Source: DASPTH01 sp046727575
GTDB lineage: Bacteria; Actinomycetota; Acidimicrobiia; IMCC26256; DASPTH01
Direction of reading: 5' to 3'
DNA length: 12,478 nt
Assembly: GCA_046727575.1 (NCBI GenBank)
Contig: JBKPCV010000165.1
Location: 1-12,478, forward strand
Shown here: positions 1-7,160 of the stretch, piece by piece
Position numbering within the stretch: position 1 is the stretch's first letter
Layout of the letters: each line of letters begins with the position of its first letter
Position numbers and translations under genes: made by a program
Notes under the pieces: generated by a model
Told to the model about the DNA's origin: nothing
Databases searched by the model: none
Seen by the model: only the letters and a program-made list of their open reading frames with translations

Positions 1-1676
1 CAGGGGCCTTCGCGGCCATAGGTGTTGAGGTGGAGCGAAACGATGGCGCGGCCGTCGCGGCGCAGACTCTCGTGGTCGAACCCCAGCCGTTCCGCGACTC
101 CGAGCGTGAAGTTCTCGACCAGCACGTCGGCCTGACCGAGCAATGACCCGAAGGTCGCAATGTCGGCTTCGTCCGCGAGATCGAGGGCGATGCTGTGCTT
201 GGCCCGGTTGAGGTGCTCGTGGAACGACGGCATCGGCGTGGACGCCCGGGCCTCGAGCGGATCCTCGTCGATCTTGACGACGTCGGCGCCGAGTTGGCCG
301 AGCAACTTCGCGGCCGTCGGCGCTGCGACCACTCGACTGAGGTCGAGGACGTTGATCCCGGCGAGCGGCGGGGCCGTGGCCGAGACATGATCCCCGGCAG
401 GCGTGTCGGCGTCGGCAGCCACCTCGAGATCGATGCCCGAGCGCGCGGCGTCGATCTGTTCGAGTATCGAATCGTCGCGCGCCGAGGGGTCCGCCCGTTC
501 GGGGATCCGAGCGGACGGGAACCCGTGGAGGCGCACCGCCGCGCCCGGCACCCGCACCGGCCCGAGCACGGGGTCGCGCACGTCGGCAAAGGTGCCGGAC
601 GCGGTCGCCTGTGGTTCGGCGAGCCATTCCGTCGTCGAGCGCAACATGCTCACCGTGCACCCGTGGTCCCGCAGCAGTTGTTCCCACTCCGGGGCCGGCC
701 GGGTGGCGAAGAGCTCGATGAGCCGGCGGCGCAGCTCCGCAACCGCGTCAGGATCCGACATGAGACGGTCGTAATCGACGAGCCCCTCGTCGATCCACGC
801 CCCGACACCGGCACCGCGCGCGAACCATTCCAAGTGCCGGAACCACGTCGCGACGAAGACGATGAACTTCCCGTCCGAGCACCGGAAGAAGCCGGAACCC
901 ATGTCGGTATAGAAGGGGCCGTTCCGTTCGTACGACAGGCCCCGCAAGCCGATCGCCTCGAAGAGCGCGTCGAACAGGGGAACCTCGATGCGCTGACCGA
1001 AGCCATCGCGCTCACGCGCGATCAGCGCAGCGCAGATGGCCATCGCGCCCTCCGAGGCTCCGAACACGGATGCCAGCGCGAGCGGGGAGAAGGCGGGCCG
1101 ATCCGGTGGGCCGTCGGCCCCGGGGATCAGCGCGGAGGAGACATCGAGCGAATAGGCACCGGCCGCGGCCAGGACCACGCCCTCCCACGCCGGGAGACCC
1201 GCTCGCGGATCGTCGGACCCGAAACCGGGCAGCGAGCAGTACACGAGCTGCGGCACCACGGAGCAGAGTGTCGGCCCGACCCCCAGTCGCTCGGCGACAC
1301 CGGGACGGAAGTTCTCGATGACCACGTCGGCCGACGCGATCAGCGCCTGCGCTCGAGCGCGATCCCCCGGCTCGTGGAGGTCGAGGGTGACCGTCCGGCG
1401 GCGGCGCAACAACATGGCGTTCGCCGGCGACTCCCAGCGCGGACCATCCGGCGGCTCGATGCGGACCACTTCGGCACCCTGGTCGGCAAGCAGCGTCGCT
1501 GCCAGTGGGCCAGCGACGTACTGCCCGAGGTCGACGACCCGCACACCGTTCAGGGCGCCCGGACCGTTCGAGGGCTGCCACATCGCCGCCAGCGACGAAC
1601 GCAGGAAGTCGCTGGCTGGCGGCGCGCCGAGTCCGGTTCGCCGACCGGATGAGCCGCCGACATCGGCAAGGTTCAT
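1..1676 (-). CDS. Tandem-domain class III (CaiB/BaiF) CoA-transferase, 3' end cut by window edge
   Basis: Class III CoA-transferases move CoA between an acyl-CoA and a free acid in the cytoplasm. The minus strand is open from ATG at 1676 to the window edge (558 codons, no stop). Domain 1 starts near residue 43 (GVRVVDLGQYVAGPLAATLL), continues through ADVVIENFRPGVAERLG (116-132) and GFGQRIEVPLFDAL (225-238), and ends near 390. A second N-terminal half starts near residue 439 (GINVLDLSRVVAAPTAAKLL), repeats ADVLVENFTLGVAERLG (516-532), and runs off the edge. This is therefore a fused double-domain protein; single-domain members have about 400 residues. By my manual alignment the catalytic Asp position of domain 1 holds Ser203, so activity may rest on the second half, whose Asp is outside the window. 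A GAGG ribosome site lies 5 nt before the ATG. Substrate is unknown. The gene is divergent from the lactonase-like gene. The family call is sure; the inactive first half is inference. Confidence 0.93.
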   Translation of the reverse strand, partial: MNLADVGGSSGRRTGLGAPPASDFLRSSLAAMWQPSNGPGALNGVRVVDLGQYVAGPLAATLLADQGAEVVRIEPPDGPRWESPANAMLLRRRRTVTLDLHEPGDRARAQALIASADVVIENFRPGVAERLGVGPTLCSVVPQLVYCSLPGFGSDDPRAGLPAWEGVVLAAAGAYSLDVSSALIPGADGPPDRPAFSPLALASVFGASEGAMAICAALIARERDGFGQRIEVPLFDALFEAIGLRGLSYERNGPFYTDMGSGFFRCSDGKFIVFVATWFRHLEWFARGAGVGAWIDEGLVDYDRLMSDPDAVAELRRRLIELFATRPAPEWEQLLRDHGCTVSMLRSTTEWLAEPQATASGTFADVRDPVLGPVRVPGAAVRLHGFPSARIPERADPSARDDSILEQIDAARSGIDLEVAADADTPAGDHVSATAPPLAGINVLDLSRVVAAPTAAKLLGQLGADVVKIDEDPLEARASTPMPSFHEHLNRAKHSIALDLADEADIATFGSLLGQADVLVENFTLGVAERLGFDHESLRRDGRAIVSLHLNTYGREGP

Positions 1677-1850
1677 GGTGTCCTCGATTGGAGACGCGTG
1701 CAGCGCGCACCGTGACGCGGAGCCGAATGCATGCATACCCCGTGGACTTCGTCGCCCGCCAACGCGCACGAGCGCGCATCGGTCACGCGTCCGACACGCG
1801 GTCGCTATGGTCGATTCGCCGCACACTCCTGACGATTGCAGAGGTCGTGG
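1677..1850. promoter_or_regulatory. Divergent intergenic region between CoA-transferase and SMP-30-like genes
   Basis: The 174-bp spacer must carry promoters for both flanking genes, because they are transcribed away from each other. A perfect 10-bp palindrome, ATGCATGCAT, lies at 1727-1736 and could be an operator. On the plus strand TATGGT (1806-1811) fits a loose TAnnnT -10 element, but I see no good -35. AGAGG at 1840-1844 is the ribosome site for the ATG at 1851, and GAGG just before 1676 serves the minus-strand gene. The palindrome and ribosome sites are visible in the sequence; their roles as operator and promoter are inference. Confidence 0.4.
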
Positions 1851-2741
1851 ATGAGCTCGTTCGACATGTCGACACTTCGCGTCACCGCAACCGGCTTGCA
1901 GTTCCCCGAAGGGCCCGTCGCCATGGACGACGGCTCCGTCCTCGTCGTCGAGATCGAAGGCGGCTCGCTGGCACGCGTGCACCCGGACGGCACCGTCGCG
2001 CGGATCCACTGCGGCGGCGGGCCGAACGGGGCAGCATTCGGACCGGACGGTGCGGTCTACGTCGGCAACGACGGCGGCCTCGTGTTCACGACCGAAGGCG
2101 ACATCCGGTTTCCCTGCGAGCTCGCCGCGGACAACCCCGGCGGTTCGGTGCAACGCGTCGATCTCGAGTCCGGCGCGGTCTCCGAGGTGTTCACCCACGC
2201 CGACGGCACCCGGATCGGCGGCCTCAACGACATTGTGTTCGACGGCACCGGTTCGTGCTACATCGTCGACACCACCATCGGGCTCCTCTACTACGCCGAT
2301 CCGATCGCACGCGCGATCGCGATCGCGGCGAGCGGCCTCGAGATCCCGAACGGTGCCGGCCTGTCCCCCGACGGCCGCCGCCTGTACGTGTCCGAGACCT
2401 ACACCGGCCGAGTGGTCGCTTGGGACGTCAGCGCGCCCGGCACGCTGACGAACGAACGCGAGCTGTACTCCACCGGCGGTGCACACGGGTGGGACGGCCT
2501 CGCCGTCGACGGCGCCGGCAACGTCTGCATCTCCAACCTGCAACGGTCGGGCATCACCGTGCTTGCACCCGACGGCACGGTTGTCGACCACTTCGTGACC
2601 CCCGAGCACGACCCGTACGTCACCAACATCTGCTTCGGCGGGAACGACGGCAACACTGCGTACATCTGCTCCTCCGGGCGAGGGATCCTGTACGCCGTCG
2701 ACTGGCCCTGGACGGGTCTGCGCCTGGCGCACGCGCGCTGA
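1851..2741 (+). CDS. SMP-30/gluconolactonase/LRE-family hydrolase
   Basis: This 296-residue protein has the size and repeats of the six-bladed propeller SMP-30/gluconolactonase family, whose members use one divalent metal to hydrolyse sugar or other lactones. The expected metal and substrate residues are present in order: Glu20 in FPEGPV, Asn126 in GGLNDIVFD, Asn167 in IPNGAGLSPDG, and Asp215 in GWDGLAVD. These match Glu18, Asn103, Asn154 and Asp204 of human SMP-30. Blade repeats of the form PDGxVYVGN and DGTV recur. There is no signal peptide, so it is probably cytoplasmic. I chose ATG 1851 because AGAGG lies 6 nt upstream; TTG 1836 and ATG 1866 are in-frame alternatives. It is divergent from a CoA-transferase, and both could serve organic-acid catabolism, but the actual lactone cannot be told from sequence. 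Similar propellers also act as strictosidine-synthase-like esterases or drug-responsive lactonases. Confidence 0.92.
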   Translation: MSSFDMSTLRVTATGLQFPEGPVAMDDGSVLVVEIEGGSLARVHPDGTVARIHCGGGPNGAAFGPDGAVYVGNDGGLVFTTEGDIRFPCELAADNPGGSVQRVDLESGAVSEVFTHADGTRIGGLNDIVFDGTGSCYIVDTTIGLLYYADPIARAIAIAASGLEIPNGAGLSPDGRRLYVSETYTGRVVAWDVSAPGTLTNERELYSTGGAHGWDGLAVDGAGNVCISNLQRSGITVLAPDGTVVDHFVTPEHDPYVTNICFGGNDGNTAYICSSGRGILYAVDWPWTGLRLAHAR

Positions 2742-2766
2742 CCCAACTGCGCGTCGATGCGCCAGG
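2723..2766 (+). terminator. GC-rich hairpin spanning the stop codon of the SMP-30-like gene
   Basis: CCTGGCGCA (2723-2731) is perfectly complementary to TGCGCCAGG (2758-2766). Inside it, ACGCGC (2731-2736) pairs with GCGCGT (2749-2754), giving a stem of about 14 bp with a small bulge on the 3' side. The TGA stop (2739-2741) sits in the terminal loop. No T-tract follows, so this is not a classic intrinsic terminator. High-GC actinobacteria often use such U-less hairpins for termination or 3'-end protection. The structure is plain in the sequence; its role is inference. Confidence 0.5.
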
Positions 2767-3145
2767 TCATTCAGGAACGGACTGGGCCGGGCACACCTCA
2801 GACCGTCGGCACGTAGCGGGACGCCGCGATCCCTAACAGGGGCCCGTAACTCTCAGAGCCCACTGCGGCACGACGACGGGGGATGAGTGCGTGTGCGCGG
2901 GGGAGCGAGGTCCTACTACTCCAAGCGCTGCTCCAATGCGGCGGAGTCGAGCCGTCAGACGTTGTTGAGCGGAGCGCGCGCCAGCCTCTGACCTGGACGC
3001 AGCGCTTGCAGCGGCCCGAGCGAGGGGCCTTCCTCTTTGCCGAGCTGAGGGGCGCGGGTTCGAGTGCTGTTGCCCGCTCCACACGCGGCAAACCGCTACC
3101 ACTGAAGGCCGGTTCGCATCGTGCGGAGCGCGATACGTTTCAGCG
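2767..3145. other. Gene-free stretch, about 380 bp
   Basis: No convincing gene was found. Both strands carry open frames of 80-120 codons, but these are rich in Arg/Ser, lack ribosome sites and match no family I recognise. The minus-strand frame ending at 2798 finishes with a plausible protein-like tail (GPLLGIAASRYVPTV) and might be a relic. A GGTTCGAGT string near 3056 resembles a tRNA T-loop, but the flanking bases do not form a T-stem. A weak stem GCGGG/CCCGC with a 14-nt loop lies at about 3053-3076. The last 35 bp probably hold the promoter of the TPR gene. Confidence 0.4.
3111..3145 (+). promoter_or_regulatory. Possible leaderless promoter of the TPR gene
   Basis: TACGTT (3134-3139), inside GATACGTTT, fits the actinobacterial TAnnnT -10 consensus and ends 6 nt before the ATG at 3146, so transcription could start at or near the start codon. 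A GC-rich GGTTCG lies 17 nt upstream of it at 3111-3116, a weak -35 at best. No Shine-Dalgarno sequence lies at the proper distance (the nearest GGAG is about 18 nt upstream), which fits a leaderless mRNA. This is inferred from spacing only. Confidence 0.33.
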
Positions 3146-3676
3146 ATGACCGGCGCGGTGGAGGAGGGCGATCGAGAGGCGGTCGAGCGCCTCGCGCTGA
3201 AGCCCATCTCGAGAGCGGCGATCCCGCGCGCCCTGGAACGAGCCGAGCGCTACCGGCTGCTCAACGATCCCGAGCAGGCCGAGAGCATCTGCCTCGACAT
3301 CCTCGCCGTCGACCCGGAGAATCAACAGGCCCTGGTCGTCAGGATCCTCTCGATCACCGACCGCTTCGGGAGGAGCGACCGGCCGGGCCTTCACGCGGCG
3401 AGGGAGCACATTCACCGGCTCACCGATCCGTACCAGCGTCACTACTACGAAGGCATCGCCTGGGAACGTGAAGGACGAGCGCGCCTCCAACGGTCGATGG
3501 GTTCGAGCTTCGCCTATGACAGCTTCCGGAACGCGTTGGACTGCTACGAACGGGCGAGTTCGCTGAGCCCGGCCGACGACGACGAGGCGATCCTGCGATG
3601 GAACGCGTGCGTACGCGTGATCGAGAGGGCGCGGCTCCGCCCGCGCCCGGCGGAGGCCGAACAGCCCCTCGAGTAG
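3146..3676 (+). CDS. Small TPR-repeat protein of unknown function
   Basis: This 176-residue soluble protein has tetratricopeptide-like helical pairs. Residues 27-60 (IPRALERAERYRLLNDPEQA, then ESICLDILAVDPENQQALVV) form one TPR with the typical DPEN turn. Residues 97-142 (HYYEGIAWEREG, then YDSFRNALDCYERASSLSPADDD) form another. I see no signal peptide, membrane segment or catalytic motif, so it probably acts as a protein-protein adaptor. It lies 97 bp upstream of sdhC on the same strand. The gap contains hairpins, so co-transcription is possible but not shown, and a role in assembling or controlling succinate dehydrogenase is only a guess from position. ATG 3146 was chosen because it is the first good start and coding bias begins there; it has no evident ribosome site. 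The TPR call is fairly sure; the function is unknown. Confidence 0.83.
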   Translation: MTGAVEEGDREAVERLALKPISRAAIPRALERAERYRLLNDPEQAESICLDILAVDPENQQALVVRILSITDRFGRSDRPGLHAAREHIHRLTDPYQRHYYEGIAWEREGRARLQRSMGSSFAYDSFRNALDCYERASSLSPADDDEAILRWNACVRVIERARLRPRPAEAEQPLE

Positions 3677-3680
3677 ACGC

Positions 3681-3773
3681 CGCGGACAGTCCGCGCTCGG
3701 CCGCAGAAGTCCGCCCGCCGCGTCGCGGGCAGCTAGGTTGTCGCCGCCCACGGAGTGGAAGGGGGCGCCGGGA
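3681..3773 (+). promoter_or_regulatory. sdh leader: two hairpins, possible -10 and ribosome site
   Basis: Two perfect 6-bp GC stems lie between the TPR gene and sdhC: CGCGGA-cag-TCCGCG (3681-3695) and GCCCGC-cgcgtc-GCGGGC (3713-3730). TAGGTT (3734-3739) follows and could be a TAnnnT -10 element, giving a leader of roughly 30 nt. GGAAGGGGG (3757-3765) is a strong ribosome site about 8 nt before ATG 3774. The hairpins could end the TPR transcript or attenuate read-through into sdh. The stems and ribosome site are visible; promoter and terminator roles are inferred. Confidence 0.42.
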
Positions 3774-4562
3774 ATGGCGACGGCCACGGATCAGCTCCGG
3801 GTGCGCGACGCGCGGCTCGCGGAAGCCGACGTCGCCCGCCGAAACGACCGGTGGTGGATTGCGCCGGTGCTCACCGTGCTCGTGCTCAGCGCGTTCGTGA
3901 TCTACGGCCTATACGTGACGTTCGTCAACAAGAACTACTACGCCGACCCCTACCTCTCACCCTTTTACTCACCATGCTTGGCGACGAACTGCAGGGGACC
4001 CTCGTGGAACGTCATCGGCAGCTGGTACACGATCTCTCCGGCCCTGATCATCCTCCCGTTCCCGCTCGGCTTCCGTCTCACCTGTTACTACTACCGCAAG
4101 GCGTACTACCGCTCGTTCTTCTGGGCGCCGCCCGCGTGCGCGATTCCCGACGCGCGATCGCGCTACACGGGTGAGTCGAAGCTCCCTTTCATCCTCCAGA
4201 ACGTGCACCGGTTCTTCTTCTATCTCGTGTTGCCGTTCCCCTTCATCTTGTTGTTCGACGCCATCGAGGCGTTCGACTTCCCCGACGGCTTCGGCATCGG
4301 ACTCGGTACGCTGCTCCTGCTCACGAACGCCCTGCTGCTCGGTGCCTACACCATTTCGTGTCACTCGTGCCGGCACATCTGCGGCGGGCGCCTCGACCGG
4401 ATCTCCCGATCGCCGCGCCGCTACCAGGCGTGGAAGTTCATCTCCGTGCTGAACGAGCGGCACATGCTGATCGCCTGGGTGAGCCTCTTCGGGGTTGCGC
4501 TGACCGACCTGTACATCCGCCTCGTCGCGAACGGCACGATCACCGACCCGCGGATCATCTGA
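3774..4562 (+). CDS. sdhC: Succinate dehydrogenase membrane-anchor subunit (single-protein type)
   Basis: This 262-residue integral membrane protein anchors SdhAB and passes electrons to quinone. About five membrane helices are visible: residues 28-50, 86-108, 145-165, 174-197 and 230-251. The loop ADPYLSPFYSPC (57-68) and the stretch RLTCYYYRKAYYRSFFWAPP (101-120) are typical of the single-polypeptide anchors found with actinobacterial and acidobacterial Sdh, and no separate SdhD is encoded. Helix 4 ends in a Cys/His cluster, SCHSCRHIC (Cys196, His197, Cys199, His201, Cys203), and a second Cys pair lies at 68 and 73. Mycobacterial Sdh1, as I recall, has a Rieske-type [2Fe-2S] centre in its anchor, and these residues are candidate ligands. 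ATG 3774 has a GGAAGGGGG ribosome site; TTG 3738 is an unlikely upstream start. Its stop overlaps the sdhA start by one base (TGATG), which shows tight operon coupling. Confidence 0.93.
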   Translation: MATATDQLRVRDARLAEADVARRNDRWWIAPVLTVLVLSAFVIYGLYVTFVNKNYYADPYLSPFYSPCLATNCRGPSWNVIGSWYTISPALIILPFPLGFRLTCYYYRKAYYRSFFWAPPACAIPDARSRYTGESKLPFILQNVHRFFFYLVLPFPFILLFDAIEAFDFPDGFGIGLGTLLLLTNALLLGAYTISCHSCRHICGGRLDRISRSPRRYQAWKFISVLNERHMLIAWVSLFGVALTDLYIRLVANGTITDPRII

Positions 4563-6355
4563 TGGCCGAGTACGAGACGCACGAGTTCGACGTGGTCGTG
4601 GTCGGGGCGGGCGGCGCGGGCCTGCGCGCCGCGATCGAGGCGTCCGCGCAGGGCGCGCGCACCGCGCTCGTCTGCAAGTCGCTGCTCGGCAAGGCACACA
4701 CGGTGATGGCCGAGGGCGGCATCGCCGCCGCGCTCGGGCACGTGTACCCCGAAGACGACTGGCAGGTCCACTTCCGTGACACCATGCGCGGCGGCAAGTT
4801 CCTCAGCAACTGGGCGATGGCGCAGATCCACGCGCAGGAAGCCGCCGACCGCGTGCTCGAGCTCGAGGAGTGGGGCGCGCTCTTCGACCGCACGCCCGAC
4901 GGCCGCATCCTGCAGCGCGACTTCGGCGGTCACCGGTACGCCCGCCTCGCGCACGTCGGCGACCGTACCGGGCTCGAGATGATCCGCACGCTGCAAGAGC
5001 ACGCCGTGCACCAGGGCATCGACGTCTTCATGGAGTGCACCATCACCCGGTTGCCCAAGGACGGCGACCGCATCGCGGGTGCGTTCGGCTACTGGCGGGA
5101 GTCGGGCCGCTTCGTCCTGTTCCGGGCGCCCGCCGTGGTGCTCGCCACTGGCGGGATCGGCAAGGCCTACAAGATCACCTCGAACTCGTGGGAGTACACG
5201 GGGGACGGCCATGCCTTGGCGCTCTGGGCCGGTGCCGATCTCATCGACATGGAGTTCGTGCAGTTCCACCCCACGGGCATGGTGTGGCCGCTGTCGGTGC
5301 GGGGGATCCTCGTCACCGAGGGCGTACGCGGCGACGGCGGCGTGCTCAAGAACTCGCAGGGCGAGCGGTTCATGTTCCGGTACATCCCTCCGATGTTCGC
5401 GTCCGAGACCGCCGAGACCGAGGAAGAGGCCGACCGCTGGTACGAAGACAAGAAGACGGCACGACGCACCCCCGACCTCCTCCCGCGCGACGAGGTGGCG
5501 CGCGCGATCAACAGTGAGATCAAGGCCGGTCGGGGAAGTCCGCACGGAGGAGTGCTCCTCGACATCGCGACTCGTCGCGACCCCGACTACATCAAACGCC
5601 GGTTGCCGTCCATGTACCACCAATTCCTGCAACTCGCCGACGTCGACATCACGAAGGAGGCCATGGAGGTCGGGCCCACCTGCCACTACATGATGGGTGG
5701 GGTGCGGGTTGACGCCGAGACCCAGGAGTCCACCGTCCCGGGCCTGTTCGCCGCCGGCGAGTGCGCCGGTGGCCTGCACGGGGCGAACCGGCTCGGAGGG
5801 AACTCGCTGTCCGACCTCCTCGTCTTCGGCCGCCGCGCCGGTCTGTTCGCCGCTCAGCACGCCGCAGGGCGGGGCACGCGCCCGGCGGTGGACACGGCCG
5901 AGATCGACGACATCGCCCGCGAGGCGCTCCGCCCATTCGAGGTCGCCGGCGGAGAGAACCCCTACTCGGTGCAGCAGGACCTGCAGGAGTGCATGCACAA
6001 CCTCGTGGGCATCATTCGCACCGAGGACGAGCTCGACAAAGCGCTGGAAGAGCTCACGGTCCTCCAGGAGCGGTCGCGCCGGCTTACCGTCGAGGGTCAC
6101 CGGCAGTACAACCCGGGCTGGCACCTCGCGCTCGACCTCCGCTCTATGCTCGCCGTCTCGGAGTGCATCACGCGCGCGGCCCGGGAGCGCCGGGAGAGCC
6201 GCGGCGCGCAAACGCGCGACGACTACCCGAGCACCGATCCGGAGCTCGGCAACCTCACCGTGGTCGTCCGCGAGCGCGACGGTGCCATGAGCCTCGGGCT
6301 CGAGGCACAGTCGGAAATGCCTGACCATCTCGCCGAGTTGTTGGAGGACGGGTGA
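4562..6355 (+). CDS. sdhA: Succinate dehydrogenase flavoprotein subunit
   Basis: SdhA oxidises succinate to fumarate at an FAD on the cytoplasmic face of the membrane. All the expected parts of this 597-residue protein are present: the Rossmann motif VVVVGAGGAG (11-20), His46 in AHTVMAEGG for the covalent FAD link, and the QFHPTG motif (234-239; His236). Next come TEGVRGDGG (252-260; Glu253, Arg256), Arg314 in the active-site helix (DEVARAINSEI), HYMMGG (375-380; His375), and GANRLGGNSL (408-416; Arg410). The C-terminal helical domain carries SRGAQTRDDYP (546-556), close to the usual SRGAHxREDYP signature. The length matches the family. ATG 4562 is set by the one-base overlap with the sdhC stop. 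It needs SdhB and SdhC for membrane electron transfer. The same fold also serves fumarate reductases, but the covalent-flavin His and the anchor type favour succinate dehydrogenase. Confidence 0.97.
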   Translation: MAEYETHEFDVVVVGAGGAGLRAAIEASAQGARTALVCKSLLGKAHTVMAEGGIAAALGHVYPEDDWQVHFRDTMRGGKFLSNWAMAQIHAQEAADRVLELEEWGALFDRTPDGRILQRDFGGHRYARLAHVGDRTGLEMIRTLQEHAVHQGIDVFMECTITRLPKDGDRIAGAFGYWRESGRFVLFRAPAVVLATGGIGKAYKITSNSWEYTGDGHALALWAGADLIDMEFVQFHPTGMVWPLSVRGILVTEGVRGDGGVLKNSQGERFMFRYIPPMFASETAETEEEADRWYEDKKTARRTPDLLPRDEVARAINSEIKAGRGSPHGGVLLDIATRRDPDYIKRRLPSMYHQFLQLADVDITKEAMEVGPTCHYMMGGVRVDAETQESTVPGLFAAGECAGGLHGANRLGGNSLSDLLVFGRRAGLFAAQHAAGRGTRPAVDTAEIDDIAREALRPFEVAGGENPYSVQQDLQECMHNLVGIIRTEDELDKALEELTVLQERSRRLTVEGHRQYNPGWHLALDLRSMLAVSECITRAARERRESRGAQTRDDYPSTDPELGNLTVVVRERDGAMSLGLEAQSEMPDHLAELLEDG

Positions 6356-7131
6356 CGGCCGCAACCGTGACGATGCGCATCTGGCGGGGTAACGCCGAAG
6401 CCGGCGAGTACCACGACTACAACGTCGCCGCCCAAGAGGGAGAGGTCGTCCTCGACGTGGTCCACCGTGTGCAGGCCACCCAGGCGAACGACCTTGCCGT
6501 GCGCTGGAACTGCAAGGCGGGGAAGTGTGGCTCGTGCAGCGCGGAGGTCAACGGTCTGCCGCGGCTCATGTGCATGACCCGGATGGACACGTTCGAGGAG
6601 GGAGAGACGATCACTCTGGCGCCGATGAGGACGTTTCCGTTGATCCGCGACCTCGTCACGGACGTGTCGTTCAACTACGAGATGGCGAGGCAGGTTCCCG
6701 CGTTCAAACCCGGCCCGCGCGAACCCGACGGCACCTACCGCATGAACCAGGAGGACGTAGACCGCGTCCAGGAGTTCCATAAGTGCATCGAGTGCTTCCT
6801 GTGCCAGAACACTTGTCACGTCATCCGCGACCACGAGGACAACATGAAGGTGTTTGCCGGTCCGCGCCTATTCGTGCGCTACGCCGCACTCGAGATGCAC
6901 CCCCTCGACACCAACGACCGCCGCGACCTCCTCCAATCGAGGATGGGACTCGGGATGTGCAACATCACCAAGTGCTGCACCGAGGTCTGCCCGGAGAACA
7001 TCCACATCACCGACAACGCCATCATCCCGCTGAAGGAACGCGTCGTTGACGCCCGTTACGACCCGGTGATGTGGCTCGGGCGGAAGCTGCGTCGCACGAA
7101 GCCGACGTCGTCACCAGATCTGAAGGAGTGA
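6352..7131 (+). CDS. sdhB: Succinate dehydrogenase iron-sulfur subunit
   Basis: SdhB carries electrons from the SdhA flavin to the membrane quinone site through three Fe-S clusters. In this 259-residue protein the [2Fe-2S] ligands are Cys54, 59, 62 and 74 (CKAGKCGSC, then a Cys 12 residues on). The [4Fe-4S] ligands are Cys145, 148, 151 and 213, and the [3Fe-4S] ligands are Cys155, 203 and 209. Their spacing follows the E. coli SdhB pattern almost exactly. The ferredoxin domain spans about 5-105 and the helical domain about 130-240. GTG 6352 overlaps the sdhA stop in a GTGA, with GGAGG 4 nt upstream, so translation is coupled. The tail after residue 245 is basic (GRKLRRTKPTSS). All cluster ligands are intact. 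Fumarate reductase FrdB is the alternative, less likely in this context. Confidence 0.97.
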   Translation: MTAATVTMRIWRGNAEAGEYHDYNVAAQEGEVVLDVVHRVQATQANDLAVRWNCKAGKCGSCSAEVNGLPRLMCMTRMDTFEEGETITLAPMRTFPLIRDLVTDVSFNYEMARQVPAFKPGPREPDGTYRMNQEDVDRVQEFHKCIECFLCQNTCHVIRDHEDNMKVFAGPRLFVRYAALEMHPLDTNDRRDLLQSRMGLGMCNITKCCTEVCPENIHITDNAIIPLKERVVDARYDPVMWLGRKLRRTKPTSSPDLKE

Positions 7132-7160
7132 CGCGCGCGGCGCGAAGGGAGACGTCAGTT

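Noticed and set aside
195..1652. A 485-codon plus-strand open frame over the CoA-transferase
   Set aside because: It is an antisense shadow of the CoA-transferase: Arg/Gly/Pro-rich with no family features, whereas the minus strand encodes a clear double CaiB domain.
1505..2836. A 443-codon plus-strand frame across the divergent promoter and the lactonase-like gene
   Set aside because: Its translation is mostly Arg/His/Pro-rich and has no motif. It is the +1/+2 shadow of the SMP-30-like gene.
3050..3085. A tRNA-like T-loop string (GGGTTCGAGT)
   Set aside because: The bases after the loop do not pair with GCGGG at the right distance, and no D-arm, anticodon arm or acceptor stem can be formed around it.
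4421..6364. A 647-codon open frame on the minus strand opposite sdhA
   Set aside because: It mirrors sdhA, whose strong third-position G/C bias removes stop codons from the complementary frame. The protein has no recognisable motif, while sdhA is complete with all catalytic residues.
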